Shown piece by piece: positions 9,629 through 18,299 of a stretch of DNA of 64,000 nucleotides (positions are counted from its first letter, which is position 1; each line of letters begins with the position of its first letter). The notes beneath the pieces were generated by a model. The model saw only the letters and a program-made list of their open reading frames with translations. It was not told the DNA's origin and searched no databases. Location of the stretch: contig NZ_JAECZC010000062.1 of NCBI RefSeq assembly GCF_016056305.1, positions 1 to 64,000 on the forward strand, in the 5' to 3' direction. The position numbers and the translations under genes are program-made. Source of the stretch: Amazonocrinis nigriterrae CENA67 (GTDB taxonomy: Bacteria; Cyanobacteriota; Cyanobacteriia; Cyanobacteriales; Nostocaceae).

Positions 9629-9787
9629 ATGAAGGTTACGGTTGTGGGTGCTGGTATCATGGGTATGTCAGTAGCCTGGGCGCTTGAACGGGATGGACAT
9701 CAAGTCAGTGTCTACGAGCAAACACAGATACTCTCAAGAAACACAGGGAGTAGGGAGTGGGGAGTAGGGGAAAAAAGTGTTTCTTGA
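9629..9787 (+). pseudogene. FAD-dependent oxidoreductase, N-terminal remnant
   Basis: ATG at 9629 opens a frame reading MKVTVVGAGIMGMSVAWAL, a textbook Rossmann dinucleotide-binding start (GxGxxG, then ERDGHQVSVYEQ with the acidic residue ending strand 2) of the DAO/glycine-oxidase family. After about 35 residues the match ends inside a short palindromic repeat beginning at 9731, and the frame closes at 9785-9787. The remaining 300 or so residues of such an enzyme are absent; the FUSC gene follows at once on the other strand. A gene was evidently cut and its 3' part lost. Confidence 0.8.
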
Positions 9788-9790
9788 GAG
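9731..9790. repeat. Short element with perfect 14-bp inverted ends
   Basis: CTCTCAAGAAACAC (9731-9744) is perfectly inverted as GTGTTTCTTGAGAG (9777-9790), enclosing a purine-rich tandem tract of GGGAGTA-like units. It marks the break point of the oxidoreductase remnant and lies against the stop codon of the FUSC gene, where its hairpin may act as a transcription end. Confidence 0.75.
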
Positions 9791-9791
9791 G

Positions 9792-10916
9792 CTACTTATA
9801 AGTTAACATTGCTGCCATTCTTTGCAATTTTCTGCTTACTTCTTCCATAGTGTAAAAGAAGGTGAAAAACCGCAGTAATTCATCAATTGAATAATCTACT
9901 TGCTGAATTTGTTGCAGCTGATTCAATTGTTCTGTGGCATTTGCGATCGCAATTTCCATCTCTGGCAAAGATAAATGAGATTGGCGAGACTTAACCGCTG
10001 TTGCCAAACTCAGCATGGCCTTTTGAGTCTCCTGTGCTAGTTGAGTAATTTGAGGTGAGAGAATCTGCCAGAAAGTATCCTGCTGCCTAGCAAGTACGGT
10101 ATGTTCCATAGTCAGGATATGTTCCCAAATTCTCCGAATCAGAAACTCCCAAGCTTCATTCACCCGCGTTTCTATTGGTTCGTTTGTTTGCCCTTGTCTG
10201 ACTTCTTGCCATAACTCTCGTTCTGCCAATAGTGAATTAATAATATTTAGTTTCAATACATCCACGCTAGGGCGATCGTAGTTGCCTGTCAACGCACAAT
10301 CTACAACCAACCTGTAAAATTGCTCTAAATAAACTAGCGTTTGAGATAGGTAACGCCTCAATTCTGTACCAGCACGAGCCGGAAAAATCAAGTTGTTCAC
10401 CAACAAAGCTACACCAATACCCAAAAAGGTTTCTAAATACCTATGCCAAGCATAAAGCCAGGGTGACTCGCTGTGGCTTAAAATCACGATCGCTGCAACA
10501 TACCCTGCTAGCTTAGCCGCTTCATTGAATTTCCAGTAGGAAGCAAGAAATATGGTCAGGAAAACACACAAGGCCAGTGACCATGAATTGCTACCTAATG
10601 CGATCGCAAAAATTGCTCCACCCATAGCACCAATAGCTGTCCCAATTAACCGCTGAATACCTAGCTTGAGTGTACTACCGTGGGTAGATGACATCACAAT
10701 GATTGCTGCTATAACCGCATAAAATGGATATTCCCATTGCAACCACTGAGCAATAATCAGAGAAATGGCTGATGCGATCGCCATTTTCAATGCCATCTTG
10801 CCTAGCAGAATCGTTGACATTCCTTTGGGTGTAGCAGCCCAAGTTATTAATTTTGAAATAATTCTATTTGTGACTGGGCTAGCTTCAGACGCAAGCCTAT
10901 TAGAGGACTTTGCCAT
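9792..10916 (-). CDS. FUSC-family membrane protein (aromatic acid exporter type)
   Basis: The 374-residue protein has an N-terminal block of about six hydrophobic helices (between residues 40 and 175), including WEYPFYAVIAAIIVMSSTHGSTLKLGIQRLIGT, the hallmark of the FUSC/aromatic acid exporter (ArAE, YeeA/DUF939) family. The C-terminal half is soluble, helical and Gln/Glu-rich and probably forms the cytoplasmic domain. Family members are linked to efflux of aromatic acids or fusaric acid; the substrate here is unknown. The gene is single, transcribed away from the cupin, and its stop abuts a 14-bp inverted repeat that may serve as terminator. Confidence 0.82.
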   Translation of the reverse strand: MAKSSNRLASEASPVTNRIISKLITWAATPKGMSTILLGKMALKMAIASAISLIIAQWLQWEYPFYAVIAAIIVMSSTHGSTLKLGIQRLIGTAIGAMGGAIFAIALGSNSWSLALCVFLTIFLASYWKFNEAAKLAGYVAAIVILSHSESPWLYAWHRYLETFLGIGVALLVNNLIFPARAGTELRRYLSQTLVYLEQFYRLVVDCALTGNYDRPSVDVLKLNIINSLLAERELWQEVRQGQTNEPIETRVNEAWEFLIRRIWEHILTMEHTVLARQQDTFWQILSPQITQLAQETQKAMLSLATAVKSRQSHLSLPEMEIAIANATEQLNQLQQIQQVDYSIDELLRFFTFFYTMEEVSRKLQRMAAMLTYK

Positions 10917-10966
10917 GAATATCGGGGTTAAACTAGCTGATTGGTCATCAAGTCTAGCTTATACCA

Positions 10967-11142
10967 ATTCGTAATTCGTAATTCGTAATTAATAAATCCA
11001 GATTGTATCTAGGTTTCAAGGTTTGAATTTGTCAGGACTTACGCAAAAATTACCAAAAAGCTTGATTTACAGACTGATTACGATTTAAACAAATACACAA
11101 AAGTACGGAATCCCCACACACAGCGAAGCGACGTGTGGGGAG
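10967..11142. repeat. AATTCGT tandem repeat and CCCCACAC hairpin
   Basis: Heptamer units (ATTCGTA) run from about 10971 to 10990, one of at least five places in the window with this short tandem repeat (others near 30515, 41380, 41495 and 59305). At 11114-11142 CCCCACAC pairs with GTGTGGGG around CGAAGCG, a dispersed palindrome located just beyond the stop of the cupin gene. Confidence 0.6.
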
Positions 11143-11146
11143 GATG

Positions 11147-11605
11147 TCAACTAAATCGACAAGATTGTTCCATAGTCGGAGTCTCTTCGAGTTGAACCAT
11201 TATGAGAACAGCTGGGGTATCGCCTACTGTTCCAGATAAGTGGCCTTTATGCCCTTGTGCGTCGGCTTTCGTACCTTGGTCTTCTCCAAATGAAATTTCG
11301 CCAGGGCCCATTTCTACTCGCTGTCCGTCCATAGTCTCCACAAACCAGCGTCCAGACAGAGGAATGATCCACTGGGGTTTCGGGTTCTCATGCCAGTTTC
11401 CAACCCATCCCACTGGTAGTACAGTGAAAGTGATTGTCGCACCAGACTGCTTCAATTTAGAAAGCCACTGCGGCGACGTATCGGGGGCTATACCTTTTTC
11501 GATAAAGTCCTCAATTTGACAACGAGACTGGTGACTTATACCGTTGTGGTCAGTCCAGACATGCCAATAGTCAATTGTTGGCTGATGTGAGGAATTATTC
11601 TGCAT
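11147..11605 (-). CDS. Cupin-domain protein
   Basis: From the ATG at 11605 (AGAGG Shine-Dalgarno) the product is 152 residues; an in-frame ATG further upstream (11662) would add 19 residues with no leader support. The sequence has cupin blocks: a first motif with NWHENPKPQWIIPLSGRWFVETMDG and a second with GPGEISFGEDQG ending in GHLSGTVGD. The metal-binding set is incomplete by eye (few His in the first motif), so it may bind a ligand without classical enzyme chemistry. It lies downstream of and on the same strand as the glucoamylase, separated by a MITE-like element. Function not assignable. Confidence 0.75.
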   Translation of the reverse strand: MQNNSSHQPTIDYWHVWTDHNGISHQSRCQIEDFIEKGIAPDTSPQWLSKLKQSGATITFTVLPVGWVGNWHENPKPQWIIPLSGRWFVETMDGQRVEMGPGEISFGEDQGTKADAQGHKGHLSGTVGDTPAVLIMVQLEETPTMEQSCRFS

Positions 11606-11676
11606 AAAAATGCCTCTTTTGAATTGGTGAAATGATTTAATTAATGTATTTTCGAGCAGCATTTCTGAATTTCAAA

Positions 11677-11827
11677 TTAACGTGAGTTCGATGAACCTCT
11701 CCCTCCCGACCTCCCTCTCCTAAAAGGCGAGGGAGGAGAAACGAAAAAATCACGGTTTTACTCCCCTCTCCTCGTAGGAGAGGGGTGGGGGGAGAGGTCA
11801 AAACAGCGCTTGTCGAACTCACGTTAA
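11677..11827. mobile_element. MITE-like palindromic element, copy A
   Basis: The ends TTAACGTGAGTTCGA and TCGAACTCACGTTAA are perfect 15-bp inverted repeats, and the whole 151 bp is nearly palindromic (CCTCTCCCTCC... against ...GGGGGGAGAGG). No coding capacity. It is inserted one base beyond the stop codon of the glucoamylase gene, where its RNA hairpin could end transcription. Apparent 6-bp flanking repeat AAATTA if the element is taken as ACGTGAG...CACGTT. Confidence 0.8.
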
Positions 11828-11828
11828 A

Positions 11829-14222
11829 TTATGAAACTGTAACAGTGTAATTCCGTTGTTCCCATTTGCTGCTTTCAATCCAGAAAAAGGTAAAGTTTAT
11901 GGGCTGCTGTTGGCTATCAGCAACAGAGATATCGACAAAATAAATTCCTACCTTTGTAGAAGTTGAAGGTGTATCTTGTATAGTTTGCCAATTATCATCT
12001 GACCAGTGCAAGCGAAAAGATGCTAAAGCGTGAATTCGTAATGTTTGACCTTTTTTAACTTGGCTGATTTGTCGGTTAAACTTCCAAACTTCCAATGATT
12101 TACACTGCTTTCTTTCGCCTAGATAGCGATTTGCCACCTCTGGAATAAAATCAAACACTTTTCCATCATGATTTGACCTTAGTAGCTTGATATATTCTGC
12201 GTGCGCCCACATTAAAGGCATGGCAGAACCTGTTGCTTTTCCTAAGTACATATGGACATGAGGTTTATCTGCTTCATCCCAAACCTGTTCTGGTAGTAAA
12301 CAAGTGTCTGAAGCAAATCCTTCCATGGCCTTGATATATGTTTTGACATCGCCGCCAGCAGCTAATTCATAATGTCCTCTCTCTGCTGTCAAAAGAGGCC
12401 AAGCACGTCCTTTACCCCAACCGATATAAGGACTTCCGTCTTCTCGCTGACCGTAGCCGTCGTGGTTGTAACGATGCCAACAAGGCCCAACGGGTGTATC
12501 TACTTTCAAGATTGCATCAATTACTTTCACAGAATCAACAATAATTGGGTCATCAGGTTTGCGAATTCCATAGCGTACTAATTGTAGAAATCCGCCATCG
12601 ACAATTTCTTTGGCTGGAAATTCTGCTCGTTTACCAGGTGGCTGACTGGTGATCAAAAGAGTTCCTTGGTTGGGATTTTCGTTGGGTTGAGGATTATGAA
12701 TATCTGAAGGAGTAATTCGGATATAGTGCCGTTTGATGCCAGGAACTAAAGTTCCTTCAGTAGTAACTGTCCAAGCTTCAATGTGAGATTCTAAAAAATC
12801 TGCGTATTCTTCGATAAATTGTGCTGTTGCTTCATCCCCACGTTCACGCACAAATTGAGCAGCACAGATTAAGGCGGCAATATTGGATGCTAGTGTTGAT
12901 GGTGAATAACCGCTATTTTCTTCCCAACGTTCTTGTTGGGTAGCTGGGCCATGGCGAATTAAATAACCCGCTGCGTTGAGAATCATGGGATAGATATCGA
13001 AATTTAAGCAAGCATTTTCCTGGTGTAAAAGCCATGCTAAAAGAATAGGAAATGACACTTCATCCAGTTGAATACCTTTCCAATAGGGTTTGCCATTAAC
13101 CCAAAAATTTTGGGCGAAACCACCGTCTTTCTGCTGGCTGGTTGCCAAATAAATTAGCGATCGCACTGCTGTATCAGTTTCCCCAGCAGCCACCAAACCT
13201 GCTACACTACTAACCAAATCCCTTGTCCATACAAGGTGATATCCTCCTTGGTCTTGGTCGTCTTTGGCTTCACCCCAAGGAATAGCCATAGATGCGATTA
13301 AAGCACCGGGATAAGTTTTATCTTCATGTGCCAACAACAAACTAACGCTGTTGTGATACAACTTGCCATCATCATAAGAAACATTTTCTAATGGGCGGAT
13401 GCCATTGCGCGATCGCTTCCACTGTTCGTTGTATTGCTGCTTTTGCTGTTCAAAAGGAAGATTCAGTGATTGAAACAATGTAGAAATTGCATTGTGTAAG
13501 CTAGTGCCAAATGCCAGTCCCAATGTCAATTCATCACTACCATCTAGATTTAGTTTTCCAGTCAAAGCCAGGTTGCCATTCAAAGCACGGCCAAACTCCC
13601 AATCCATCTGAAAATTATCAGCTAAATCTGTCCAGCCATCACTTTGACCAACATAGCCACAGGAAAGACGGACAAACGGAACTGTTGCGCCTAGTGCTAG
13701 CCAAGTTCCTCCTTTTTCTGCCACAAGAATATCATGCCCAGCAACTTCTACCGCGTAACCATTATTACCTCTACCTCCAACTTCCAAATGCGGCGCACAC
13801 AAAGCGTATAACTGGAGTTGAGAGATAAACTCGCGTTCTCCTGTTAATTTCGTGCGCTGTAAAATACAGGATAAATGCGGGTCAGCAATCACTTCTTTAA
13901 TCACGGCATAACGCCCTTGTGGATCAAAATTAGTGATGCGGTATCCTAAACCATGAGTCCACATCGGTTCTACTTTTGATCTCAGATGGCGTTTCTCTTC
14001 GTGAAAAAAACTTTTGCCATCAGAAATTAAGTATTGCAAATCCCGAATTTGGGGTTTGTCTACTGTGGGATGGTAGATTTCAGTGACAACACCATTCCAG
14101 ATAGTAAACCAAACGCGACTAGAGGTAGAGTAAGCTGTTCCTACTCCATCTTTATTGGCATGAGTCCATCGAGGAGCAATGCCTGGTGAGCCAAAAGCCT
14201 GTCGTTGACTAAGAAAGTTCAT
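11829..14222 (-). CDS. GH15 glucoamylase (glucan 1,4-alpha-glucosidase)
   Basis: The 797-residue protein has the N-terminal beta-sandwich of prokaryotic glucoamylases (GIAPRWTHANKDGVGTAYS, then VWFTIWNGVVTEIYHP) followed by the (alpha/alpha)6 barrel: YHLVWTRDLVSS, WEENSGYSPSTLAS near residue 433 (proposed general acid Glu) and GRAWPLLTAERGHYEL near residue 613 (general base Glu). It releases beta-glucose from the non-reducing ends of starch- or glycogen-like glucans. There is no clear signal peptide, so it probably acts on internal glycogen or dextrins. It is upstream of the cupin and downstream of a cation transporter and glucose dehydrogenase on the same strand, fitting a glucose-oxidising cluster. 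Confidence 0.9.
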   Translation of the reverse strand: MNFLSQRQAFGSPGIAPRWTHANKDGVGTAYSTSSRVWFTIWNGVVTEIYHPTVDKPQIRDLQYLISDGKSFFHEEKRHLRSKVEPMWTHGLGYRITNFDPQGRYAVIKEVIADPHLSCILQRTKLTGEREFISQLQLYALCAPHLEVGGRGNNGYAVEVAGHDILVAEKGGTWLALGATVPFVRLSCGYVGQSDGWTDLADNFQMDWEFGRALNGNLALTGKLNLDGSDELTLGLAFGTSLHNAISTLFQSLNLPFEQQKQQYNEQWKRSRNGIRPLENVSYDDGKLYHNSVSLLLAHEDKTYPGALIASMAIPWGEAKDDQDQGGYHLVWTRDLVSSVAGLVAAGETDTAVRSLIYLATSQQKDGGFAQNFWVNGKPYWKGIQLDEVSFPILLAWLLHQENACLNFDIYPMILNAAGYLIRHGPATQQERWEENSGYSPSTLASNIAALICAAQFVRERGDEATAQFIEEYADFLESHIEAWTVTTEGTLVPGIKRHYIRITPSDIHNPQPNENPNQGTLLITSQPPGKRAEFPAKEIVDGGFLQLVRYGIRKPDDPIIVDSVKVIDAILKVDTPVGPCWHRYNHDGYGQREDGSPYIGWGKGRAWPLLTAERGHYELAAGGDVKTYIKAMEGFASDTCLLPEQVWDEADKPHVHMYLGKATGSAMPLMWAHAEYIKLLRSNHDGKVFDFIPEVANRYLGERKQCKSLEVWKFNRQISQVKKGQTLRIHALASFRLHWSDDNWQTIQDTPSTSTKVGIYFVDISVADSQQQPINFTFFWIESSKWEQRNYTVTVS

Positions 14223-14374
14223 ACGCTGACCAATTCTGAGTAACTTTTTTCTATTGACTCCCTTCCCGCTATCAGATTACCTATCTCTTCCTTTGTGTAC
14301 TTTGGTTACTTTGCGGTTTGTGAAAAACATTTAGGTACTCTTTGAGCGGGAAAGGAGTAGTTTGCAAGCAAATT

Positions 14375-15313
14375 TTATTGAGAATCTGGAGAAGATTTGC
14401 GTGTGGCTGCTAAAGATTTAGCTTCAATAAAAATTAGTTTAATTTCAGGATGTTTTTGGCGAATTTTGGCTTCTAAATTCTCTACAGTTGTTGCTATTTC
14501 TTCACCTGTGAGATTTTTAGCAAATTGAATTTCTAAATTAAGTAATACTTCTTGGGGAGCAAGCTGCATTGTTAATACACGTATGACTTCTTGAACCTTT
14601 GGCTCTGTTTTACATAAATAACGGATATTGGCTATAGTTTGAGGATTAGCACTTTCACCAACTAATAAGCCTTTACTTTCTCTTGCTAGTAATACAGCTA
14701 CTATAGCTAAGATAACACCAATAATAATCGAGGCGATACCATCAAAATAAACATTATTAAATAAATGTCCTAAGAAAATTCCTATAAAAGCAACGAATAA
14801 GCCTAAAATTGCAGCTGAATCTTCAAATAATACTGTAAATACTGTAGGATCTTTACTATTTTTGATTGCTTGCCAGAAACTTTGTTTACCCTTGGTTGGT
14901 AAAAATTCTTTTAAAGCTACAGTCCAAGAAAAACCCTCAAATATTATTGCTGTAGCCAATACAATATAATTCCACATCGGGTCTTCTAAAGGGCTGGGGT
15001 TAATTAAATGAATAATTCCTTCATAAATTGACATGCCACCACCAATGGCAAAAATGAGGATAGCAACGATTAAAGTCCAAAAGTAAAGTTCTTGACCATA
15101 GCCAAAGGGATGCCTATCATCCGCTGGCCTTTGGCTCATCCGAATTCCCAATAAAAGTAATAATTGGTCGCCAGTATCTACAACCGAATGAATACCTTCA
15201 GATATCATGGCAGAACTGCCAGTAATGGCGGCGGCGATAAATTTAGTAATAGCGATCGCTAAGTTAGCACCCATCGCCGCGAAAATAGTTTTTTTAGATG
15301 AATCAGTTGCCAC
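14375..15313 (-). CDS. Cation diffusion facilitator (CDF) transporter
   Basis: The 312-residue protein has the CDF layout: helices from residue 10, metal site IHSVVDTGDQ with His42 and Asp46 in helix 2, a second site in FEDSAAILG of helix 5, and a C-terminal ferredoxin-like cytoplasmic domain (EVIRVLTMQLAPQEVLLNLEIQF). CDF proteins exchange Zn, Mn, Fe or Co for protons; His in place of Asp in helix 2 occurs in Zn-type members, but the ion is not certain. The start is GTG at 15313. The stop-to-start distance to the upstream SDR gene is about 26 bp, so the two are probably cotranscribed. Confidence 0.9.
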   Translation of the reverse strand: MATDSSKKTIFAAMGANLAIAITKFIAAAITGSSAMISEGIHSVVDTGDQLLLLLGIRMSQRPADDRHPFGYGQELYFWTLIVAILIFAIGGGMSIYEGIIHLINPSPLEDPMWNYIVLATAIIFEGFSWTVALKEFLPTKGKQSFWQAIKNSKDPTVFTVLFEDSAAILGLFVAFIGIFLGHLFNNVYFDGIASIIIGVILAIVAVLLARESKGLLVGESANPQTIANIRYLCKTEPKVQEVIRVLTMQLAPQEVLLNLEIQFAKNLTGEEIATTVENLEAKIRQKHPEIKLIFIEAKSLAATRKSSPDSQ

Positions 15314-15339
15314 GCTCGTAATTTGTCCTAATCCCTTTT

Positions 15340-16152
15340 TTAACCATTCTCTGTAAACCCTGGATACAAAGTCATGCCACCATCTACAAACAGTGTTGTT
15401 CCGTTAACATAATCAGAGTCATCAGAAGCCAACCAAACTGCTGCTTTGGCAACATCTTCGACATCACCCACTCGTTTGGCTGGAATCAGTTGCAGTAATT
15501 TCGCCTCTGCTTGTGGAGTATCCCAAGCTGATTTATTAATTGGTGTTTTGATTGCACCAGGAGCAATGCTATTAACGCGAATTTTATGGGGAGCAAGTTC
15601 TTGGGCAATACTTTGCATCATCATATGAATACCGCCTTTACTAGCGGCATAATTAACATGACCCGCCCAAGGAATGACTTCATGCACTGAACTAATGCAA
15701 ATAATCTTACCTGCGGCAGATGAAATTTGTGGCTGTACACCCCGACGTAAAAATTCCTTTGCAGCTTCTCTAGCACATAAGAATTGTCCTGTCAAGTTTA
15801 CTCCAATTACTGTATTCCACTGATGGAGGCTCATGTCTACAAAAGGTGCATCTTTTTGTAGACCTGCGTTGTTCACTAAAATATCAATGGTTCCGAAGTG
15901 TTTAAGTATCTGGCTAAACATCGCCTTTACTTGGTCTTCGTCACTGACATCAGCTTGTATTGAAAAAGCTTCACCGTTTGCAGCCTTAATATCATCAACA
16001 ATTTTTTGAGCTTCTTCGGCTTGGGAATGATAGTTAATAGCTACAGCTGCACCTGATAAAGCTAACTGACGAGCTATAGCTTCACCAATGCCAGAACTAG
16101 CACCCGTTACAAGTGCTTTTTGACCTTTGAGCAGATAAGGGGAATAGCTCAT
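15340..16152 (-). CDS. SDR oxidoreductase, glucose 1-dehydrogenase-like
   Basis: The 270-residue classical SDR has TGASSGIG at 16-23 (nucleotide binding), NNAG at 93-96, catalytic Ser near 153-154, Tyr167 and Lys171 in YAASK. It is overall like Bacillus glucose 1-dehydrogenase (KALVTGASSGIGEAIA, NSIAPGAIKTPIN, SDYVNGTTLFVDGGMTLYP). Such enzymes oxidise glucose to glucono-1,5-lactone with NAD(P). A good AAGGAA ribosome site precedes the ATG. The neighbours support the call: a glucoamylase and an SMP-30/gluconolactonase would supply glucose and hydrolyse the lactone. Other sugar or alcohol substrates remain possible. Confidence 0.85.
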   Translation of the reverse strand: MSYSPYLLKGQKALVTGASSGIGEAIARQLALSGAAVAINYHSQAEEAQKIVDDIKAANGEAFSIQADVSDEDQVKAMFSQILKHFGTIDILVNNAGLQKDAPFVDMSLHQWNTVIGVNLTGQFLCAREAAKEFLRRGVQPQISSAAGKIICISSVHEVIPWAGHVNYAASKGGIHMMMQSIAQELAPHKIRVNSIAPGAIKTPINKSAWDTPQAEAKLLQLIPAKRVGDVEDVAKAAVWLASDDSDYVNGTTLFVDGGMTLYPGFTENG

Positions 16153-16434
16153 AGTGTTTCCTTAACCAAACAAACTTATAACTAATTTGTGCTAAATATC
16201 ACCTTTATATACTTAATTTTTGAAAACAATTATTTTGATTCTGGCATCATTTTAGACATTTGCAGTAGCGATCGCTTCTAACTGCCGGATGAATGCAGAT
16301 ATCTAACTAAAGAGTTAGAAAAATTTCATTCTAGTTTCATGATTGTATGAAATCCTAAAAGGATAAATTGTTATTAATTGATGCTAATAAAAAAATATAG
16401 CAGTCTGAAATTGTAATTACAGAGGCTGTTAAAT

Positions 16435-17394
16435 ATGTCTAGTCAAACCGAGGTACAGGTACAAAGAATTAGAACTATTGGCTTAACAGTAACAAACTGC
16501 GATCGCTCGGCAGATTTCTATACACAAGCCCTGAATTTTGAACTGGTTTCTGACATCACTTTTGCAGGAGAAGATTACAGCAACCTAGAAGGTGTGACTC
16601 AGGGAAAAATTCGTATTGTCACTTTACGGCTAGGTGATGAAATCATCGAGTTGATGGAATATCTCAACATTCACTCTCAACCCATCCCCAGTGATTCACA
16701 AAGTAATGATTTGTGGTTTCAACATCTGGTAATTGTGGTAAGTGATATGGATCGTGCTTTTGCTCACCTGAGTTCATTTCCTATTGAATTTATTTCTGAG
16801 ACTCCCCAGACAATACCACCTGATAATGAAGCATCTGCTGGTGTCCGCGCCTTCAAGTTTAAAGACCCTGACGGTCATGATTTAGAGTTAATTTGGTTTC
16901 CGCCTGATAAAGGACAAGATAAGTGGCATCAGGACAGAAATCGCTTATTCTTAGGAATTGATCATAGTGCGATCGCAGTTTCCAACACCGAGCAGAGTTT
17001 ACACTTTTACCACGACCTTCTAGGAATGCAAGTCCATAGCCGTAGCCTCAACTGGCGTGCAACCCAAACTCGCTTGGATAATTTGCCAGGTGCCAAAGTT
17101 AATATTACAGCACTACGACCAGTTCAAGATGGTGTAGGAATTGAACTGCTAGATTATATTTTGCCTGGGAAAGGTCGCCCAATACCGAGTGATTGGAAAA
17201 GTTGTGATATTGCACACATGCAAATTGAACTTGTTGTTAATCACATTCAGCAGGTGGTAGAAATACTCCAACAGAACGGTGTTGAGTTTGTGTCATCGCA
17301 GATTGTGCAGTTTACTGATAGCTCATTTCCTTATAGGCAAGGTTGTCTGGTTAAAGACCCTGACGGACACGCAATATTATTGATTATGGAATAA
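16435..17394 (+). CDS. Double-domain VOC (glyoxalase/bleomycin resistance) protein
   Basis: Two vicinal-oxygen-chelate modules are fused in 319 residues: the first starts RIRTIGLTVTNCDRSADFYTQAL and ends FKDPDGHDLELIWF; the second starts FLGIDHSAIAVSNTEQSLHFYHDLLGMQVH and ends VKDPDGHAILLIME. The His and Glu positions expected to hold a divalent metal are present in the second module and partly in the first. Members act as lyases, dioxygenases or resistance proteins, so no substrate is proposed. It is divergent from the glucose-dehydrogenase operon with a 282-bp AT-rich spacer; AGAGG precedes the ATG. Confidence 0.85.
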   Translation: MSSQTEVQVQRIRTIGLTVTNCDRSADFYTQALNFELVSDITFAGEDYSNLEGVTQGKIRIVTLRLGDEIIELMEYLNIHSQPIPSDSQSNDLWFQHLVIVVSDMDRAFAHLSSFPIEFISETPQTIPPDNEASAGVRAFKFKDPDGHDLELIWFPPDKGQDKWHQDRNRLFLGIDHSAIAVSNTEQSLHFYHDLLGMQVHSRSLNWRATQTRLDNLPGAKVNITALRPVQDGVGIELLDYILPGKGRPIPSDWKSCDIAHMQIELVVNHIQQVVEILQQNGVEFVSSQIVQFTDSSFPYRQGCLVKDPDGHAILLIME

Positions 17395-17729
17395 TATCTC
17401 TAATATCATGTCCGCTTGATTACTTATTCAACCGTAAGAACCCGACCAAAGCTACGCTTTGTTTCCCCTCCCCGTGAACGGGGAGGGGTTAGGGGTGGGG
17501 TACAATGACTGTGGAAATCATAACTAATTAACCGGACTTGATATAACTCAATTGCCCGTCTGGTGCAGTACAGTAAACCTTAAATTGTAGTAGCGCAACC
17601 GGATTAATTCTGTGCATAAATTTCTACTAATATCTTTGTGTCTTTGTGCCTCTGTGGTTTATTAATGCACTATATTTAGTCCAGTTGTGCTAAATAGGCT
17701 CTCAATATTTGATAGCAATAATTAATAAT
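17395..17729. repeat. Spacer with facing IS-end remnants
   Basis: GTAGTAGCGCAACCGG...TGTGCA (17587-17616, minus orientation) and TAATGCACTATATTTAG...GTGCTA (17663-17692, plus orientation) are both diverged copies of the IS630-type end seen at 479-510. They face away from each other around a 46-bp centre containing a TTTGTGTCTTTGTGCC repeat, as in a MITE or a collapsed insertion sequence. 17463-17500 is a GGGGAGGGG tract. No gene is seen. Confidence 0.55.
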
Positions 17730-18299
17730 TTACCATCCAAAAATTAAGGCATCCAGTGAATAAGCACCAGGGCCAAAAACAGCGATCGCAATCAGCATCA
17801 CGCAGTACATTAAAGCTTTTTCCCAACTTGGCGGTTCGCCTTTTCCTAAAGGGCCTTTGTACTGGTCTTCGGGAATTAAGTAAGGGTCTGTGGCCACAAA
17901 AGGCTTACCTTCAATCAAATGCAACAATATTGCAAACAACATAGAAGCCAAAATTGGTAAAGTTGCCAAAAGTGTGAGAAATCCCAGGATCAGGAAAAAT
18001 CCACCACCCAACATTGTCCATGCAGATATAAAACAAAGAAAGACTGGTGCTTTGACAGACTCAGCCCAGCGGCGTAGATGCATGACTTTGGGATAGCCGT
18101 GGATCATGAACAAACCGCCAACGCTAACTCTCAGCAGTAAAAGTGCTAATCCTGTGAGTCCGTCAGGATATGTATGAGTAAGAGAACTTAATAGATATGG
18201 GCCGAGGAATGGATCATGAACTGAAGCTAATCCAAAAGTAATTACCTTCGGTAGTACCCATATAGCGATCGCTACACCTAACACGAATTGATAAATCAT
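17730..18299 (-). CDS. DoxX-family membrane protein
   Basis: The 189-residue protein has four hydrophobic segments, with LLLLRVSVGGLFMIHGYPKVMHL and a third-helix block SAWTMLGGGFFLILGFLTLLATLPILASMLFAIL that match the DoxX/SURF4-like family. Members are small quinone- or redox-linked membrane proteins; some accompany dehydrogenases. Its ATG overlaps the TGA of the upstream SMP-30 gene (ATGA, 18296-18299), so it is translationally coupled to it. The cytoplasmic loop IEGKPFVATDPYLIPEDQY is family-variable. Electron-carrier or membrane-anchor role is inference. Confidence 0.83.
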   Translation of the reverse strand: MIYQFVLGVAIAIWVLPKVITFGLASVHDPFLGPYLLSSLTHTYPDGLTGLALLLLRVSVGGLFMIHGYPKVMHLRRWAESVKAPVFLCFISAWTMLGGGFFLILGFLTLLATLPILASMLFAILLHLIEGKPFVATDPYLIPEDQYKGPLGKGEPPSWEKALMYCVMLIAIAVFGPGAYSLDALIFGW

